Shown: positions 1 to 8,721, counted from the stretch's first letter. The stretch: DNA of 37,656 nucleotides from CAYJLB01 sp964370845 (GCA_964370845.1 CAYJLB010000019.1:1-37656), one strand, 5' to 3'. Made by a program: numbers and translations. The notes: generated from the letters alone by a model not told the origin.

Positions 1-71
1 TATATTTTTGTTTTAGAGGATATTTTTATTTAATTATATCATTTTTCTTTTATATTGTATAGTATTTTATA

Positions 72-100
72 TTGCAAAATTATTTTTTTTGTTGTATAAT
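72..100 (+). promoter_or_regulatory. Putative sigma-A promoter for the PilZ-parA-comFB unit
   Basis: A TATAAT -10 box lies at 95-100 and a weaker TTGCAA at 72-77, 17 bp apart. The predicted start near 107 leaves a leader of about 35 nt before the TTG start at 142. The surrounding DNA is very AT-rich, so chance matches are likely; the perfect -10 and exact spacing are the support. Confidence 0.45.
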
Positions 101-141
101 GAGTTATATGTATATTTTTATTTTGAAATGAGGGGAAAATT

Positions 142-804
142 TTGATAGACGCAAGAAAAGTTATTCGTGTTGACGTCTTTACAAAAGATGGGGAGTTACT
201 AGTTAAATCTGAAATGTTTTCGATTACACAAGACTCGATTAGCAGTCTTATTCATATTAAACACCCAATAAAAAAGGAATATCCTAAGGGGACTCCTATT
301 GATATGGTTTTTAATTATGTAGATGGTTCAAGAACTTGTTATGATACAAAAGTTGAACTTTGTACAAATTTNNNNNNNNNNCTTAACGCCGAACTTTTTA
401 AAGATCCTATTTTGTTGGAAGAAAGACGACAATTTTATAAATCGAAAGTAGATATTTTAAGCAAAGCTACTCTCACTTCTCGAAATGGAGAAACTCCTAA
501 AGAAGAATTGACTTTCCCTATGAAAATAAAAGATATTAGCCTTGGAGGCATTTTCTTTGAGTGTGTTATAGATACACTAGAAATTAATGATATTCTTTCA
601 GTAACATTACCTTTACTTAAAGATAACGTTACTGTTATGATGGAAATCTTAAGGGAACAATCCCAAAAAGATAGTAATATACGTGGTTTTGGCTGTTCAT
701 TTTTAAATTTGCGTATTGGTCAAGAGGAAATTATTGCCCAATATATAAATAAAATTGACAGAGATAATATCGACCATGTAAGAAGAATTTTAAGTGATAG
801 ATAG
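142..804 (+). CDS. PilZ-domain protein (probable c-di-GMP effector, YcgR-like)
   Basis: Likely a cytoplasmic c-di-GMP receptor acting on motility. An N-terminal YcgR-like region (about residues 1-90) precedes a PilZ domain with the arginine motif ERRQFYK at residues 94-100 and the D-x-S-x-x-G motif DISLGG at 131-136, the two ligand-contacting motifs of the family. The third basic residue of RxxxR is a lysine here (K100). Start is TTG at 142 behind a GAGGGGAAAA ribosome binding site. Ten N bases (372-381) mask residues 77-80. It is followed at short distance by a ParA-like ATPase and a ComFB protein and sits just upstream of the flagellar operon, which fits a role in flagellar control; that role is inferred. 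Confidence 0.8.
   Translation: MIDARKVIRVDVFTKDGELLVKSEMFSITQDSISSLIHIKHPIKKEYPKGTPIDMVFNYVDGSRTCYDTKVELCTNXXXXLNAELFKDPILLEERRQFYKSKVDILSKATLTSRNGETPKEELTFPMKIKDISLGGIFFECVIDTLEINDILSVTLPLLKDNVTVMMEILREQSQKDSNIRGFGCSFLNLRIGQEEIIAQYINKIDRDNIDHVRRILSDR
372..381. other. Assembly gap of ten N inside the PilZ gene
   Basis: Ten unknown bases interrupt the PilZ reading frame. The frame is the same on both sides if the gap is exactly ten bases, so the true length may be real or a scaffolding placeholder that happens to keep frame. Confidence 0.99.
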
Positions 805-843
805 ATTTATATAATTTATTTGGAAAGGAACGGAAATTTCCAT

Positions 844-1605
844 ATGGCAAAAATAATTGCTTTTACAAATCAAAAAGGTGGGGTAGGAAAAACTACAACA
901 GCTTGTGCTTTTTCGGCGATTCTCGCTTCAAGAGGGAAAAAGGTTTTAGCTATAGATTTAGACCCTCAAGGGAATTTAAGTTTTACTTTTGGTGTTCATA
1001 ATGAAAAAATTACAATCCACGATGTGCTTTTAGGGAAAAATTCTATTCACGAGGCAATTTATACAACTGAAACTTGTGACGTTATTCCCTCAAACATAAT
1101 TTTAAGCGGTCTTGAGCTTGAATTAAAACAAGTAGGGAGGGAGTTTGCTCTTAAAGAAAAACTTAAATTTATTTCCCGTTTTTATGATTATATAATCATA
1201 GATACTCCGCCTGCTTTAAGTTTATTGACAATAAATGCTTATACGGCTGCTGATGATTTGATAATTCCAATGACTGCGGAAATATTAAGTTTACAAGGTG
1301 TATCCCAAATTAAGGATACAATAAAAGCTGTAAAAAAACATTATAATACAGAGCTTAACCTCAAAGGGATTTTACTCACAAAATTTAATCCTCGAGCGCA
1401 ACTTAGCGAAGATGTGCTAGAAATGGTTTCTATCCTTGCAAAACAGCTTGGAACTACAGTAATTTCATCAAAAATTTCTGTTAGTGTTGCCGCTGCGGAA
1501 GCACCCGCACATATGCAGTCTGTTGTAACATATTCTCCACGATGTTTAGCTTCAAAGGACTATATTCGAGCAACCGCTGAATTATATCCTGAAACAAAAA
1601 GATAA
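844..1605 (+). CDS. ParA/Soj-like P-loop ATPase
   Basis: MinD/ParA-family ATPase of 253 residues. The deviant Walker A KGGVGKTT (residues 11-18) follows the typical ParA opening FTNQ; LDLDPQGN (about 40-47) is the switch region and IIDTPP the Walker B region. Such ATPases bind DNA or membrane as ATP dimers and position cargo. The ATG at 844 is chosen over an in-frame TTG at 820 because the ribosome binding site GGAAAGGAACGG lies at 822-833. It resembles Soj/ParA more than FlhG/YlxH: no N-terminal FlhG-type activation helix is seen. No parB is present. Lying between PilZ and ComFB genes next to the flagellar operon, it may position a motility or chemotaxis complex, but this is inference. Confidence 0.8.
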   Translation: MAKIIAFTNQKGGVGKTTTACAFSAILASRGKKVLAIDLDPQGNLSFTFGVHNEKITIHDVLLGKNSIHEAIYTTETCDVIPSNIILSGLELELKQVGREFALKEKLKFISRFYDYIIIDTPPALSLLTINAYTAADDLIIPMTAEILSLQGVSQIKDTIKAVKKHYNTELNLKGILLTKFNPRAQLSEDVLEMVSILAKQLGTTVISSKISVSVAAAEAPAHMQSVVTYSPRCLASKDYIRATAELYPETKR

Positions 1606-1644
1606 TTCTATTTTATAGACAAAGATATAGTTTTTAAAAATTTA

Positions 1645-1710
1645 AGAAAGGAAGGTGTCCGAGCACATAATTGTATTTTTATTAATTTTTGTAGCTACAT
1701 TCGGATACCG
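1645..1710 (+). promoter_or_regulatory. Ribosome-binding-site hairpin in the comFB leader
   Basis: An SD-like AGAAAGGAAGG at 1645-1655 runs into a 9-bp stem, 1654-1662 (GGTGTCCGA) with 1701-1709 (TCGGATACC), which has one G-U pair and a 38-nt AT-rich loop. No other strong SD lies before the ATG at 1722. The stem could bring the distant SD close to the start, or hide part of it. A GTG at 1655 also opens a 24-codon hydrophobic frame whose TAA (1727-1729) overlaps the comFB start. Confidence 0.45.
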
Positions 1711-1721
1711 TGGGCATTTAA

Positions 1722-2111
1722 ATGAATAAACGCACAAATAAAACTAGTCACGTTTTAAGTCTTATATCTCAAGAAGAAGATTTTGATGATGTTGAAAACC
1801 CCATATTAAATGAAACTTTTAAAAATTTAAATATTCACACCCCTAAGCAAGAAGACACTATGGTAAATATTAACAAAATATTAATTTCGGAGAATATTGA
1901 TGAAGCACTTGCAAGATTCAAAATTTGCGGTTGCAGTAAATGTAGGGATTACATTGAAAAGCAAACCCTTTCTAAATTGCCTGAAATAACCGCTATGACT
2001 ATTTCCGACGGGGAAGATAAAATTAATAAGTTAAAAATATTACATAAAAAAGAGTTGGTTTTTTCGTTAGTTCATACAATAATTAAGCTTAAAATTAGTC
2101 CAATTCACTAA
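1722..2111 (+). CDS. ComFB-domain protein
   Basis: Small protein of 129 residues with a C-terminal ComFB (late competence development) domain. The signature is the cysteine cluster at C69, C71 and C74 followed by RDYIEKQTLSKLPE, matching the family pattern of clustered Cys, an aspartate and an alanine/leucine-LP segment. The first 45 residues are polar and look disordered. ComFB proteins are known from Bacillus competence operons and cyanobacteria, where cyclic-dinucleotide binding has been reported. Here it shares a unit with a PilZ gene, suggesting a nucleotide second-messenger context. Translation initiation is unusual (see the leader hairpin). It is the last gene before a terminator. Function in this organism is unknown. 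Confidence 0.65.
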   Translation: MNKRTNKTSHVLSLISQEEDFDDVENPILNETFKNLNIHTPKQEDTMVNINKILISENIDEALARFKICGCSKCRDYIEKQTLSKLPEITAMTISDGEDKINKLKILHKKELVFSLVHTIIKLKISPIH

Positions 2112-2121
2112 CAATTTATAC

Positions 2122-2153
2122 AACAAACTATCAATTGATAGTTTGTTTTTTTA
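2122..2153 (+). terminator. Rho-independent terminator after comFB
   Basis: Perfect inverted repeat, 2122-2134 with 2135-2147, followed by a run of T to 2152. It separates the PilZ-parA-comFB unit from the flagellar operon promoter 50 bp downstream. Confidence 0.85.
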
Positions 2154-2199
2154 TTTCTTTGTAGAAATTGTAAAAGTTGTATCTTTTTTCTTTTTTTAC

Positions 2200-2228
2200 T
2201 TGAAATTTGTTGAATTTTGTATTATAAT
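2200..2228 (+). promoter_or_regulatory. Sigma-A promoter of the flagellar operon
   Basis: TTGAAA at 2200-2205, a 17-bp spacer and TATAAT at 2223-2228. The predicted start near 2235 leaves a leader of about 100 nt before flgB. It follows a terminator and is the only strong promoter seen for the head of the operon. No sigma-D consensus (TAAA-N15-GCCGATAA) is visible here, so expression of the early genes would not depend on the SigD encoded within. Confidence 0.75.
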
Positions 2229-2333
2229 ATATACACGAGTATTTATTGTGTTAAAAGTGCATAAAAAATGTGAATATTTTATGTGTTTGTTCATATTTTA
2301 GTTAATATATATTCTGAAAGGAGCGGTGTTTTA

Positions 2334-2711
2334 ATGGCTTTATTTAATAATACTAGCTTTAGATTATTAGAACAAGGATTGGATGCTACATGGCTAAAAC
2401 AAAGTGTTACTGCTCAAAATATTGCAAATAGCGATACTCCATATTACAATGCAAAGACAGTTCATTTTGAAGCAGTTATTTCCGAAGTCCAAAGCGATTT
2501 TAAAAATCGTGTAATGGGTGAAAGTAAAAAACAATTAGATTTACATACATATGTAACCGAAGAAACGGGTACAAGTCAAACTATAAATGAAAATAATGTT
2601 GATATGGAAAGGGAACAAGTTGCTCTTGCCGATGCACAAATCCAATATGATACGTTAATAAATAAAATGAGTGCTGAATTTCGTATGATTAGCTCTGCTA
2701 TTTCGAGATAG
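2334..2711 (+). CDS. flgB: Flagellar basal-body rod protein FlgB
   Basis: Proximal rod protein of 125 residues, exported by the flagellar type III system and assembled on the MS ring. It has the rod/hook N-terminal signature QNIANSDTPYYNAK (residues 28-41) and a C-terminal helix with DMEREQVALADAQIQY, typical of the D0 region. The ATG at 2334 is chosen over an upstream in-frame GTG at 2283 because GAAAGGAGCGG lies at 2317-2327. First gene of the fla/che operon, followed by flgC and fliE in the canonical order. Confidence 0.93.
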   Translation: MALFNNTSFRLLEQGLDATWLKQSVTAQNIANSDTPYYNAKTVHFEAVISEVQSDFKNRVMGESKKQLDLHTYVTEETGTSQTINENNVDMEREQVALADAQIQYDTLINKMSAEFRMISSAISR

Positions 2712-2775
2712 TGCACACTATAGGTTTTAATTAACTAACAACTTGCTATGAAACCACTTGAAAGGATTGAATTAT

Positions 2776-3288
2776 ATGTCATTTTTATCTTCACTCGATA
2801 TAAGTAAGAACGCACTCTCTGCTCAAAGGCTTAGAATGGACGTTATTACACAAAATATTGCCAATGCCGAAACTACTCGAACTGAAGACGGCGGTCCTTA
2901 TGTTCGTCAGTTAGTTGTTTTTGAGGAGAGAAAATCTTTTGATACACATTTATCTGAACAAAGTAATAAGCTTAAGTTTAGTAGTGATACTTCACAATCT
3001 ATCCTTGAAGCTAATTCGAGATTAGATAATTTTATTGAACAAGCTAATACAATGCACTACGAAGGAGTTACTGTTGACGCAGTTATAAAAGATGATACTC
3101 CACTAACTCCGATTTATGACCCTTCTCACCCTGACGCAAACGAAGATGGCTATGTTTTAATGCCAAATGTTAACAGGACGGAAGAAAATTTAGATTTAAT
3201 GGCGGCTACTCAGTCTTATAACGCAAATATTACTGCTTTAAATGCAATTAAAAGTATGGCTTCAAAAGCCCTATCTATAGGAAAATAA
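2776..3288 (+). CDS. flgC: Flagellar basal-body rod protein FlgC
   Basis: Rod protein of 170 residues. N-terminal TQNIANAETTRTEDGGPYVR and C-terminal VNRTEENLDLMAATQSYNA are the paired rod-family signatures. ATG 2776 is preceded by GAAAGGATTG; an in-frame TTG at 2758 lies upstream of that site and is rejected. The family is usually about 130-150 residues, so this copy is slightly long. It sits between flgB and fliE and forms part of the proximal rod. Confidence 0.93.
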   Translation: MSFLSSLDISKNALSAQRLRMDVITQNIANAETTRTEDGGPYVRQLVVFEERKSFDTHLSEQSNKLKFSSDTSQSILEANSRLDNFIEQANTMHYEGVTVDAVIKDDTPLTPIYDPSHPDANEDGYVLMPNVNRTEENLDLMAATQSYNANITALNAIKSMASKALSIGK

Positions 3289-3336
3289 TTCTTTTAAAAT
3301 AAAAACAATATTACTGCAACTAAAAGGAGAAATAAA

Positions 3337-3657
3337 ATGTTTATTATACCAATGAATGGAATTAGTCCTCTTGAAACAATTAAACCTTTAGGAACTGAAG
3401 AAAGCATAGCAAAAATTGAGGAAACCCAAGGTTCTTCTGCCTCATTTACTGATATTTTTAGTCAAGCTGTTCAAAATGTTGAGGAAACTCGTAAGGTTGC
3501 TGAGGAAGATAGTATTAGAGTCGCTTTAGGTGAAGTTGATGATTTACATACTGTGCAAGTGAATTTAGAAAAGGCTGCTACTGCTCTTGATGTATTAGTA
3601 ACTATGAAAAACACTGCTGTAGATTCTTATAACGAAATTATGAGAATGAGTATATAA
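3337..3657 (+). CDS. fliE: Flagellar hook-basal body protein FliE
   Basis: Junction protein of 106 residues linking the MS ring to the rod. The C-terminal half carries the conserved FliE pattern, with DDLHTVQVNLEKAATALDVL followed by MKNTAVDSYNEIMRM. The start ATG follows AAAAGGAGAAATAAA. Position directly after flgC and before fliF is the standard order in Bacillota. Confidence 0.92.
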   Translation: MFIIPMNGISPLETIKPLGTEESIAKIEETQGSSASFTDIFSQAVQNVEETRKVAEEDSIRVALGEVDDLHTVQVNLEKAATALDVLVTMKNTAVDSYNEIMRMSI

Positions 3658-3681
3658 TCGCTTCACTAGGCGACTTTTTTG
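3658..3681 (+). terminator. Weak hairpin plus T-run between fliE and fliF
   Basis: A 5-bp stem (3658-3662 with 3669-3673, one G-U) is followed by C and six T (3675-3680). Too weak for a strong terminator; a partial attenuator lowering expression past the rod genes is possible. Confidence 0.3.
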
Positions 3682-3750
3682 TTCTCATATTACTCTCTGT
3701 CATAAAAATTATATAAACTACTTTATGTAGAACGCATTCGGAGGAAACTA

Positions 3751-5415
3751 ATGTCAATTAAAGAACAGTGGATTCATTTTAGAACTAATAGTAAACAGTT
3801 CTGGGGAAAACAACCTAAATCTCGTAAAATAATAGTCGGTGTAATAGCCGGCTTAATTGTCATGTCTGCAATAATTTTTGCTGTTATATTAAACAATCAA
3901 GAAGAATACACAGTATTGTATAGCGGACTTGGCGATACTGAATATCAAGAAATTGTTACCGAGCTTGAAAGAATGGACGTAGATGTTCAAATTACAAGTG
4001 GAAATACTATAGCAGTTCTTGAAAGTGTGGAAAATCAAGTGAGAATGGATTTAGCAATGCTTGGCTATCCAAAATCACCGATTACAAACACAATTTGGTC
4101 GGAAAGCATCGATATGTTTACCACAGATTCTCAACTAAGAGAAATTGAAAGAATGCAAACTCAAGATAGATTGCAATCAATTATTGGAACTCTTGAGGGT
4201 ATTGAGGCTGCTGTTGTAAATCTTGATATTCCTGAATCAAGTAATAATGTTTTAACAACAAATAAAAGTGTTCCTACCGCTTCGGTAGTGGTATATTTAA
4301 AAGAGGGCGTTGTACTTACAAACGACCAAATTATCGGTATTAATCATATAGTTTCTTCTTCAATTGTTGATCTTACTGAAGAAAATGTTTCTATTATGGA
4401 CGGTGCTGGAAATCCTCTTAATATTTTTACCGCTGAAGAATTAGCGGAAATGGAAAGTGCTGGCGACCAAGACAAACTTCTTGCCTATAAAAAAGATTTT
4501 GAGGGAATTATAAAAGATGAAATTATGAACCTTCTTATAAATTCTTATGGTGAAGACGGTGTTAATGTTGCAGTAAACGCTACTCTTGACTTTGATAAAA
4601 GCGTTTCGGAGAATACTGAATACACGCCTTCTGTAGACGATAGCGGAATGGTTGAATACGAAGAAGATTATCAAGCGAGTGGCGAGGGTGTTACTCCTGG
4701 TGGAGATACTGTTGGTGTTGAACCTAATGCCGACGGAACGTTCCCAACTGGTACAACTGGGGACACTACAACCAATTGGAGCGAGCAAAGTTCAAGCACA
4801 TCTTACCTTGTAAATACTTTGAAAACTCAAACAGAAAAAGCTGGTTACAATGTTGAGCGAGTTTCTGTTTCTGTTGTAGTTTATACTGATATATTAACTG
4901 AAGCGGAGAGAGTAACTATTCAAGGGCTTGCTGCTAATGCGGCGGGAACTGCGGTTGAATTTGTTTCTGTAGGAAGCTTACCTAAGTTTGAAGATAGACT
5001 TGAACCAGTTGACCCTGATGACCCAACTGAACCTGGTGACCAAACTGGCGAAGATGATGAGGAAGTTCCTGTACTACTTGGATTATCATTAATGCAAATC
5101 TTGGTTATCGGTGGAATAATTATCCTAATAATCATTATTATAATCATCATCTTATTAATTAGAAAACGTAAGAAGAAGAAAGAACGTGAAAAACAATTAC
5201 GACTAGAGCAAGAAGAAGCCGAAAGATTAATGCTTGAAGAACAAGCAAGACAAGAAGCAGAAAGAATTGCACTAGAAGCGGAAGTACATAAACTCGGTGA
5301 AGAAGAAACCGAAACTAAGGAAGCTATGATTAGACGTGAAATTGAAGAATTTATCACAGGTTCACCTGAAATAGCGGCTACTTTACTCAAAAACTGGATA
5401 AGGGAGGATGATTAG
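3751..5415 (+). CDS. fliF: Flagellar MS-ring protein FliF
   Basis: Builds the MS ring in the cytoplasmic membrane, the platform for rod, export gate and C ring. 554 residues: cytoplasmic N-terminus, membrane helix at about 27-48, YscJ/FliF ring-building domains from about 50, an acidic Gly/Thr-rich loop at about 290-350, a second, Ile-rich membrane helix at about 446-472, a basic stop-transfer, a Glu-rich helix, and the FliG-binding tail ending SPEIAATLLKNWIREDD. Start ATG follows TTCGGAGGAAACTA. The gene ends 2 bp before fliG, fitting coupled translation of ring and rotor. Confidence 0.95.
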   Translation: MSIKEQWIHFRTNSKQFWGKQPKSRKIIVGVIAGLIVMSAIIFAVILNNQEEYTVLYSGLGDTEYQEIVTELERMDVDVQITSGNTIAVLESVENQVRMDLAMLGYPKSPITNTIWSESIDMFTTDSQLREIERMQTQDRLQSIIGTLEGIEAAVVNLDIPESSNNVLTTNKSVPTASVVVYLKEGVVLTNDQIIGINHIVSSSIVDLTEENVSIMDGAGNPLNIFTAEELAEMESAGDQDKLLAYKKDFEGIIKDEIMNLLINSYGEDGVNVAVNATLDFDKSVSENTEYTPSVDDSGMVEYEEDYQASGEGVTPGGDTVGVEPNADGTFPTGTTGDTTTNWSEQSSSTSYLVNTLKTQTEKAGYNVERVSVSVVVYTDILTEAERVTIQGLAANAAGTAVEFVSVGSLPKFEDRLEPVDPDDPTEPGDQTGEDDEEVPVLLGLSLMQILVIGGIIILIIIIIIIILLIRKRKKKKEREKQLRLEQEEAERLMLEEQARQEAERIALEAEVHKLGEEETETKEAMIRREIEEFITGSPEIAATLLKNWIREDD

Positions 5416-5417
5416 TA

Positions 5418-6527
5418 ATGGCTAGACAAAAAAAAGCTCCTGCTGACGAAACTAATGTTGAAGAAATAGCTGCAAAAATAGAAGCTACTGCCGATGCTGA
5501 AGCTGATGCTACCTCACTTGCTATACTTGAAAATATTACTGGTGTACAAAAAGTTGCTACAATAATCACTGCCGTTGGTTCAGACAGAGCGGCAGAGATT
5601 TACAAGCATCTTCCTGAAGAAGAAGTTGAAAAAGTAACTTTTGAAGTTTCAAAATTACCTTTTATGGAAATGAATGTTGTTGATGCCATATTAAGTGAAT
5701 TTTATCAGCTTTGTTTAACTCAAAAAGTTATCACTGAGGGCGGTGTGACTTACGCAAAATCTATTTTGGAAAAAGCTTTTGGCGAGCAATCTGCTGAACA
5801 ATTGATGAATAAAGTTACTAAGTCACTTAAAGTTAAGGCTTTTGACTTTATGAGAAAAGCTGACCCTAAAAACATGCTTGCAATTGTGCAAAATGAGCAC
5901 CCACAAACCATCGCACTTATTTTATCTCACGTTCGTTCCGACCAAGCTTCTATGGTGTTATCTGAACTTCCAAAAGATAAACGTGTTGATGTTGTTGAAA
6001 GAATTGCAAAAATGGACACTGCTTCTCCTGATGTTATTAAGTCTATTGAAGAAACATTGGAGAAAAAGTTCGCTTCTGTTATTACAATGGATACTTCAGA
6101 TATTGGTGGTGTAAACTACATTGCTGATGTTCTTAACCAAGTTGATAGGTCAACTGAAAAAATCATCTTTGATGAACTTTCAATCCGTGATCCTGATCTT
6201 GTTACTGAAATCAGACAAAAGATGTTTGTGTTCGAAGATATCCTAGCCCTAGACGAATCTTCTATCCAAAGATTTATCAGAGATGTTGATACAAAAGACC
6301 TTGCTGTTGCTATTAAAGGTTCAAACCAAGAAGTTACAGCTGTTCTATACGCAAATATGCCACAAAGAATGCAAGAATCTATCCGTTCCGATATTGAGTA
6401 TCTACATAATGTTCGTATGCGTGATGTTGAGGAAGCACAACAACGTATTGTATCTATTATTAGACGACTTGAAGAAGAAGGCGAAATCGTAATCGGTAAG
6501 GGCGGAGGAGATGAAATAATTGCATAG
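5418..6527 (+). CDS. fliG: Flagellar motor switch protein FliG
   Basis: C-ring protein that couples to the MotA stator to generate torque. 369 residues; the usual three-domain FliG is about 335-340, the difference being an Ala/Glu-rich N-terminal extension of about 35 residues before the conserved domain opens at ITGVQKVATIITAVG. The middle domain contains EHPQTIALILSHVR with the EHPQ motif, and the C-terminal domain contains the charged torque helix FEDILALDESSIQRFIRDVD. RBS GGGAGGATG overlaps the fliF end. The tail overlaps fliH by 8 nt. Confidence 0.95.
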   Translation: MARQKKAPADETNVEEIAAKIEATADAEADATSLAILENITGVQKVATIITAVGSDRAAEIYKHLPEEEVEKVTFEVSKLPFMEMNVVDAILSEFYQLCLTQKVITEGGVTYAKSILEKAFGEQSAEQLMNKVTKSLKVKAFDFMRKADPKNMLAIVQNEHPQTIALILSHVRSDQASMVLSELPKDKRVDVVERIAKMDTASPDVIKSIEETLEKKFASVITMDTSDIGGVNYIADVLNQVDRSTEKIIFDELSIRDPDLVTEIRQKMFVFEDILALDESSIQRFIRDVDTKDLAVAIKGSNQEVTAVLYANMPQRMQESIRSDIEYLHNVRMRDVEEAQQRIVSIIRRLEEEGEIVIGKGGGDEIIA

Positions 6528-7368
6528 AATTTACAAAGCTCCAAACGGAATAAATTATAGCGGTGTTGTTGATATTGATAACACCGTTGTGATGAAAGAA
6601 AAGCCTATTTCGGAAATACTTGGGGATCAAAGCCCTGAGGAACAACAAATTAGCGAAATTGAAAGACGCATTCAAAATGAAATAAACAACCGTATTTCAC
6701 AACTTGAAGCTGACTTTGCTCTAAAGGAAAAAAGACTAGAGGAAGGCAACGACGTTACTAGAGCAAATATTCTTGAACAAGCAAAAACTACTGCACAAAA
6801 AGTTTTAAATGATGCTGTACTTGAAGGGGAAAAGCTAAAGGAACAAGCAAAAAAAGAAGGTTTTGATGAAGGTTTTATTGCTGGTAAAAATAGCGCTAGT
6901 GAATATTTTAGCTCTAAATTTACTGCTATTGACACTTTATTGCAAGAAATTGAAAATTCAAAACAACAACTTTATTTAAAGCATGAAAATGAAGTAATGG
7001 ATTTGGCTTTTTCAATTACTGAAAAAGTAATTTGTGCCGAAATGAAAGCGGATAGGGAAGTAATTTTTACAATTATTAAACAAGCCCTTAAAACATTTAG
7101 GAACTCTCCTTTTGTGAAAATTAGTGTTGCTGAATGCGACTTTTCTAAAAACGTTAACTTTGATGACAAGTTTTTGAAAGATTTAGCGGGAAATATTCCC
7201 GAAATTGAAATTGAACTACTTAGCGATGCAAAAAGTGGAACTGTTATTTTAGATAATGACAACGAAATTATTGATGCATCTATACCAAATCAGCTTGAAT
7301 TGCTTGCTGAAATACTGAATAGCAATAAAAATCAGATTAATAATTCCAATAGTGAAAGAAGTGATTAA
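6520..7368 (+). CDS. fliH: Flagellar assembly protein FliH
   Basis: Regulator of the FliI export ATPase. 282 residues with a long charged coiled coil at about 45-130 and a C-terminal FliH/YscL-like domain containing MDLAFSITEKVICAEMKADR. TTG start at 6520 lies 9 nt after GGCGGAGGAG and inside the fliG stop region, so translation is probably coupled. It ends exactly where fliI begins, with adjacent TAA and GTG codons, as expected for partners made in a fixed ratio. Identification rests on domain type and position between fliG and fliI. Confidence 0.88.
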   Translation: MHRIYKAPNGINYSGVVDIDNTVVMKEKPISEILGDQSPEEQQISEIERRIQNEINNRISQLEADFALKEKRLEEGNDVTRANILEQAKTTAQKVLNDAVLEGEKLKEQAKKEGFDEGFIAGKNSASEYFSSKFTAIDTLLQEIENSKQQLYLKHENEVMDLAFSITEKVICAEMKADREVIFTIIKQALKTFRNSPFVKISVAECDFSKNVNFDDKFLKDLAGNIPEIEIELLSDAKSGTVILDNDNEIIDASIPNQLELLAEILNSNKNQINNSNSERSD

Positions 7369-8673
7369 GTGAATTTAGCGGCGTTAAAATCTCAAATTTT
7401 ACAAAGCGACCTGTATAGGTATATGGGTAAAATTGACAAAATCATTGGCACAACTATTGAGTCTACTGGGCCTACTTGTAATATTGGTGATGTGTGTAAG
7501 GTTTACCGTAAGGGTGAGGACGGACATATTTTTGCCGAAGTTGTTGGATTTAGTCAAAATAAAGTGCTTTTAATGCCTTATTCCGACATTGAGGGTGTTG
7601 GACCTGGAAGTATTGTAGATAATACAGGGGACAAGCTTAAAGTTAATGTTGGTGAGGAATTACTTGGACGAATTATTGATGCTGTAGGAAATCCTATTGA
7701 CGGAAAAGGTCAACTTAACACTTTTGACAGTGTTTCTATTGCTGGTGAGCCTGTAAATCCGCTGACAAGACCGCCAATTAAAGATGTAATTCCTATGGGA
7801 GTTAAGGCGATTGACGGACTTTTAGCAGTGGGAAAAGGACAAAGAATTGGAATTTTTGCGGGTTCAGGTGTTGGTAAATCCACACTCCTTGGAATGATTG
7901 CACGAGAAGTTGAAGCGGATATAAACGTAATCGCACTTGTTGGAGAACGGGGGCGTGAGGTTAGGGAGTTTATCGACCGTGACCTCGGCGAAAAAGGTAT
8001 GAAACGTTCAATTCTTGTAGTTGCAACCTCCGACCAGCCAGCTATGATGAGAAGTAAGTGCTCACTTACTGCTACTGCTATTGCTGAATATTTTAGTAGC
8101 AAGGGGCTAAATGTACTTCTTATGATGGACTCATTAACACGTTTTGCTATGGCTCAACGTGAAATCGGGTTATCTGTTGGAGAACCGCCTATTGCAAGAG
8201 GTTATACTCCGTCAATTTATGCACAAATGCCAAAATTACTTGAAAGAGCTGGAAACTTTGAAAAAGGCTCTATTACAGGAGTTTATACTGTTCTTGTTGA
8301 AGGTGATGACACAAACGAGCCTATTGCAGATACTGTAAGAGGTATTATCGACGGACATATTGTATTATCAAGAAAAGTTGCAATGCGAAATCATTATCCA
8401 GCAATTGATATTCTTGAAAGTGTAAGCCGTCTTATGACAGAAATTACCGATAAAAAGCAACAAGCCATTGCTTCAAAGCTACGGAATTTGCTTTCTATAT
8501 ATAATCAAAACTACGACTTAATTTCCATTGGTGCTTATAAGAGTGGAACAAATGCTCAACTTGATGAAGCACTTAAAAAAATCACAAAAATTAATGACTT
8601 TTTAAAACAGGAAATAACTGATGCATTCACTATTGAACAAACCCTTGAATTAATGGAAAAAGCGGTAACTTAG
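7369..8673 (+). CDS. fliI: Flagellum-specific ATP synthase FliI
   Basis: Hexameric ATPase that energises flagellar type III export. 434 residues, normal length. Walker A GSGVGKST at residues 165-172, the GERGREVREF segment, and Walker B VLLMMDSLTRFAMAQREI are all intact, as in F1-beta-like export ATPases. GTG start directly abuts the fliH stop; its own ribosome binding site is weak, which suggests translational coupling to fliH. Confidence 0.96.
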   Translation: MNLAALKSQILQSDLYRYMGKIDKIIGTTIESTGPTCNIGDVCKVYRKGEDGHIFAEVVGFSQNKVLLMPYSDIEGVGPGSIVDNTGDKLKVNVGEELLGRIIDAVGNPIDGKGQLNTFDSVSIAGEPVNPLTRPPIKDVIPMGVKAIDGLLAVGKGQRIGIFAGSGVGKSTLLGMIAREVEADINVIALVGERGREVREFIDRDLGEKGMKRSILVVATSDQPAMMRSKCSLTATAIAEYFSSKGLNVLLMMDSLTRFAMAQREIGLSVGEPPIARGYTPSIYAQMPKLLERAGNFEKGSITGVYTVLVEGDDTNEPIADTVRGIIDGHIVLSRKVAMRNHYPAIDILESVSRLMTEITDKKQQAIASKLRNLLSIYNQNYDLISIGAYKSGTNAQLDEALKKITKINDFLKQEITDAFTIEQTLELMEKAVT

Positions 8674-8721
8674 GTTGCAATTTACTTCTATTAAATGTGA
8701 GGAAAGGAATGATCATAAAAA

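Noticed and set aside
844..1605. Calling the ParA-like ATPase FlhG/YlxH
   Set aside because: Its opening is of the Soj/ParA type, no FlhG-type N-terminal helix is seen, and flhF is not adjacent.
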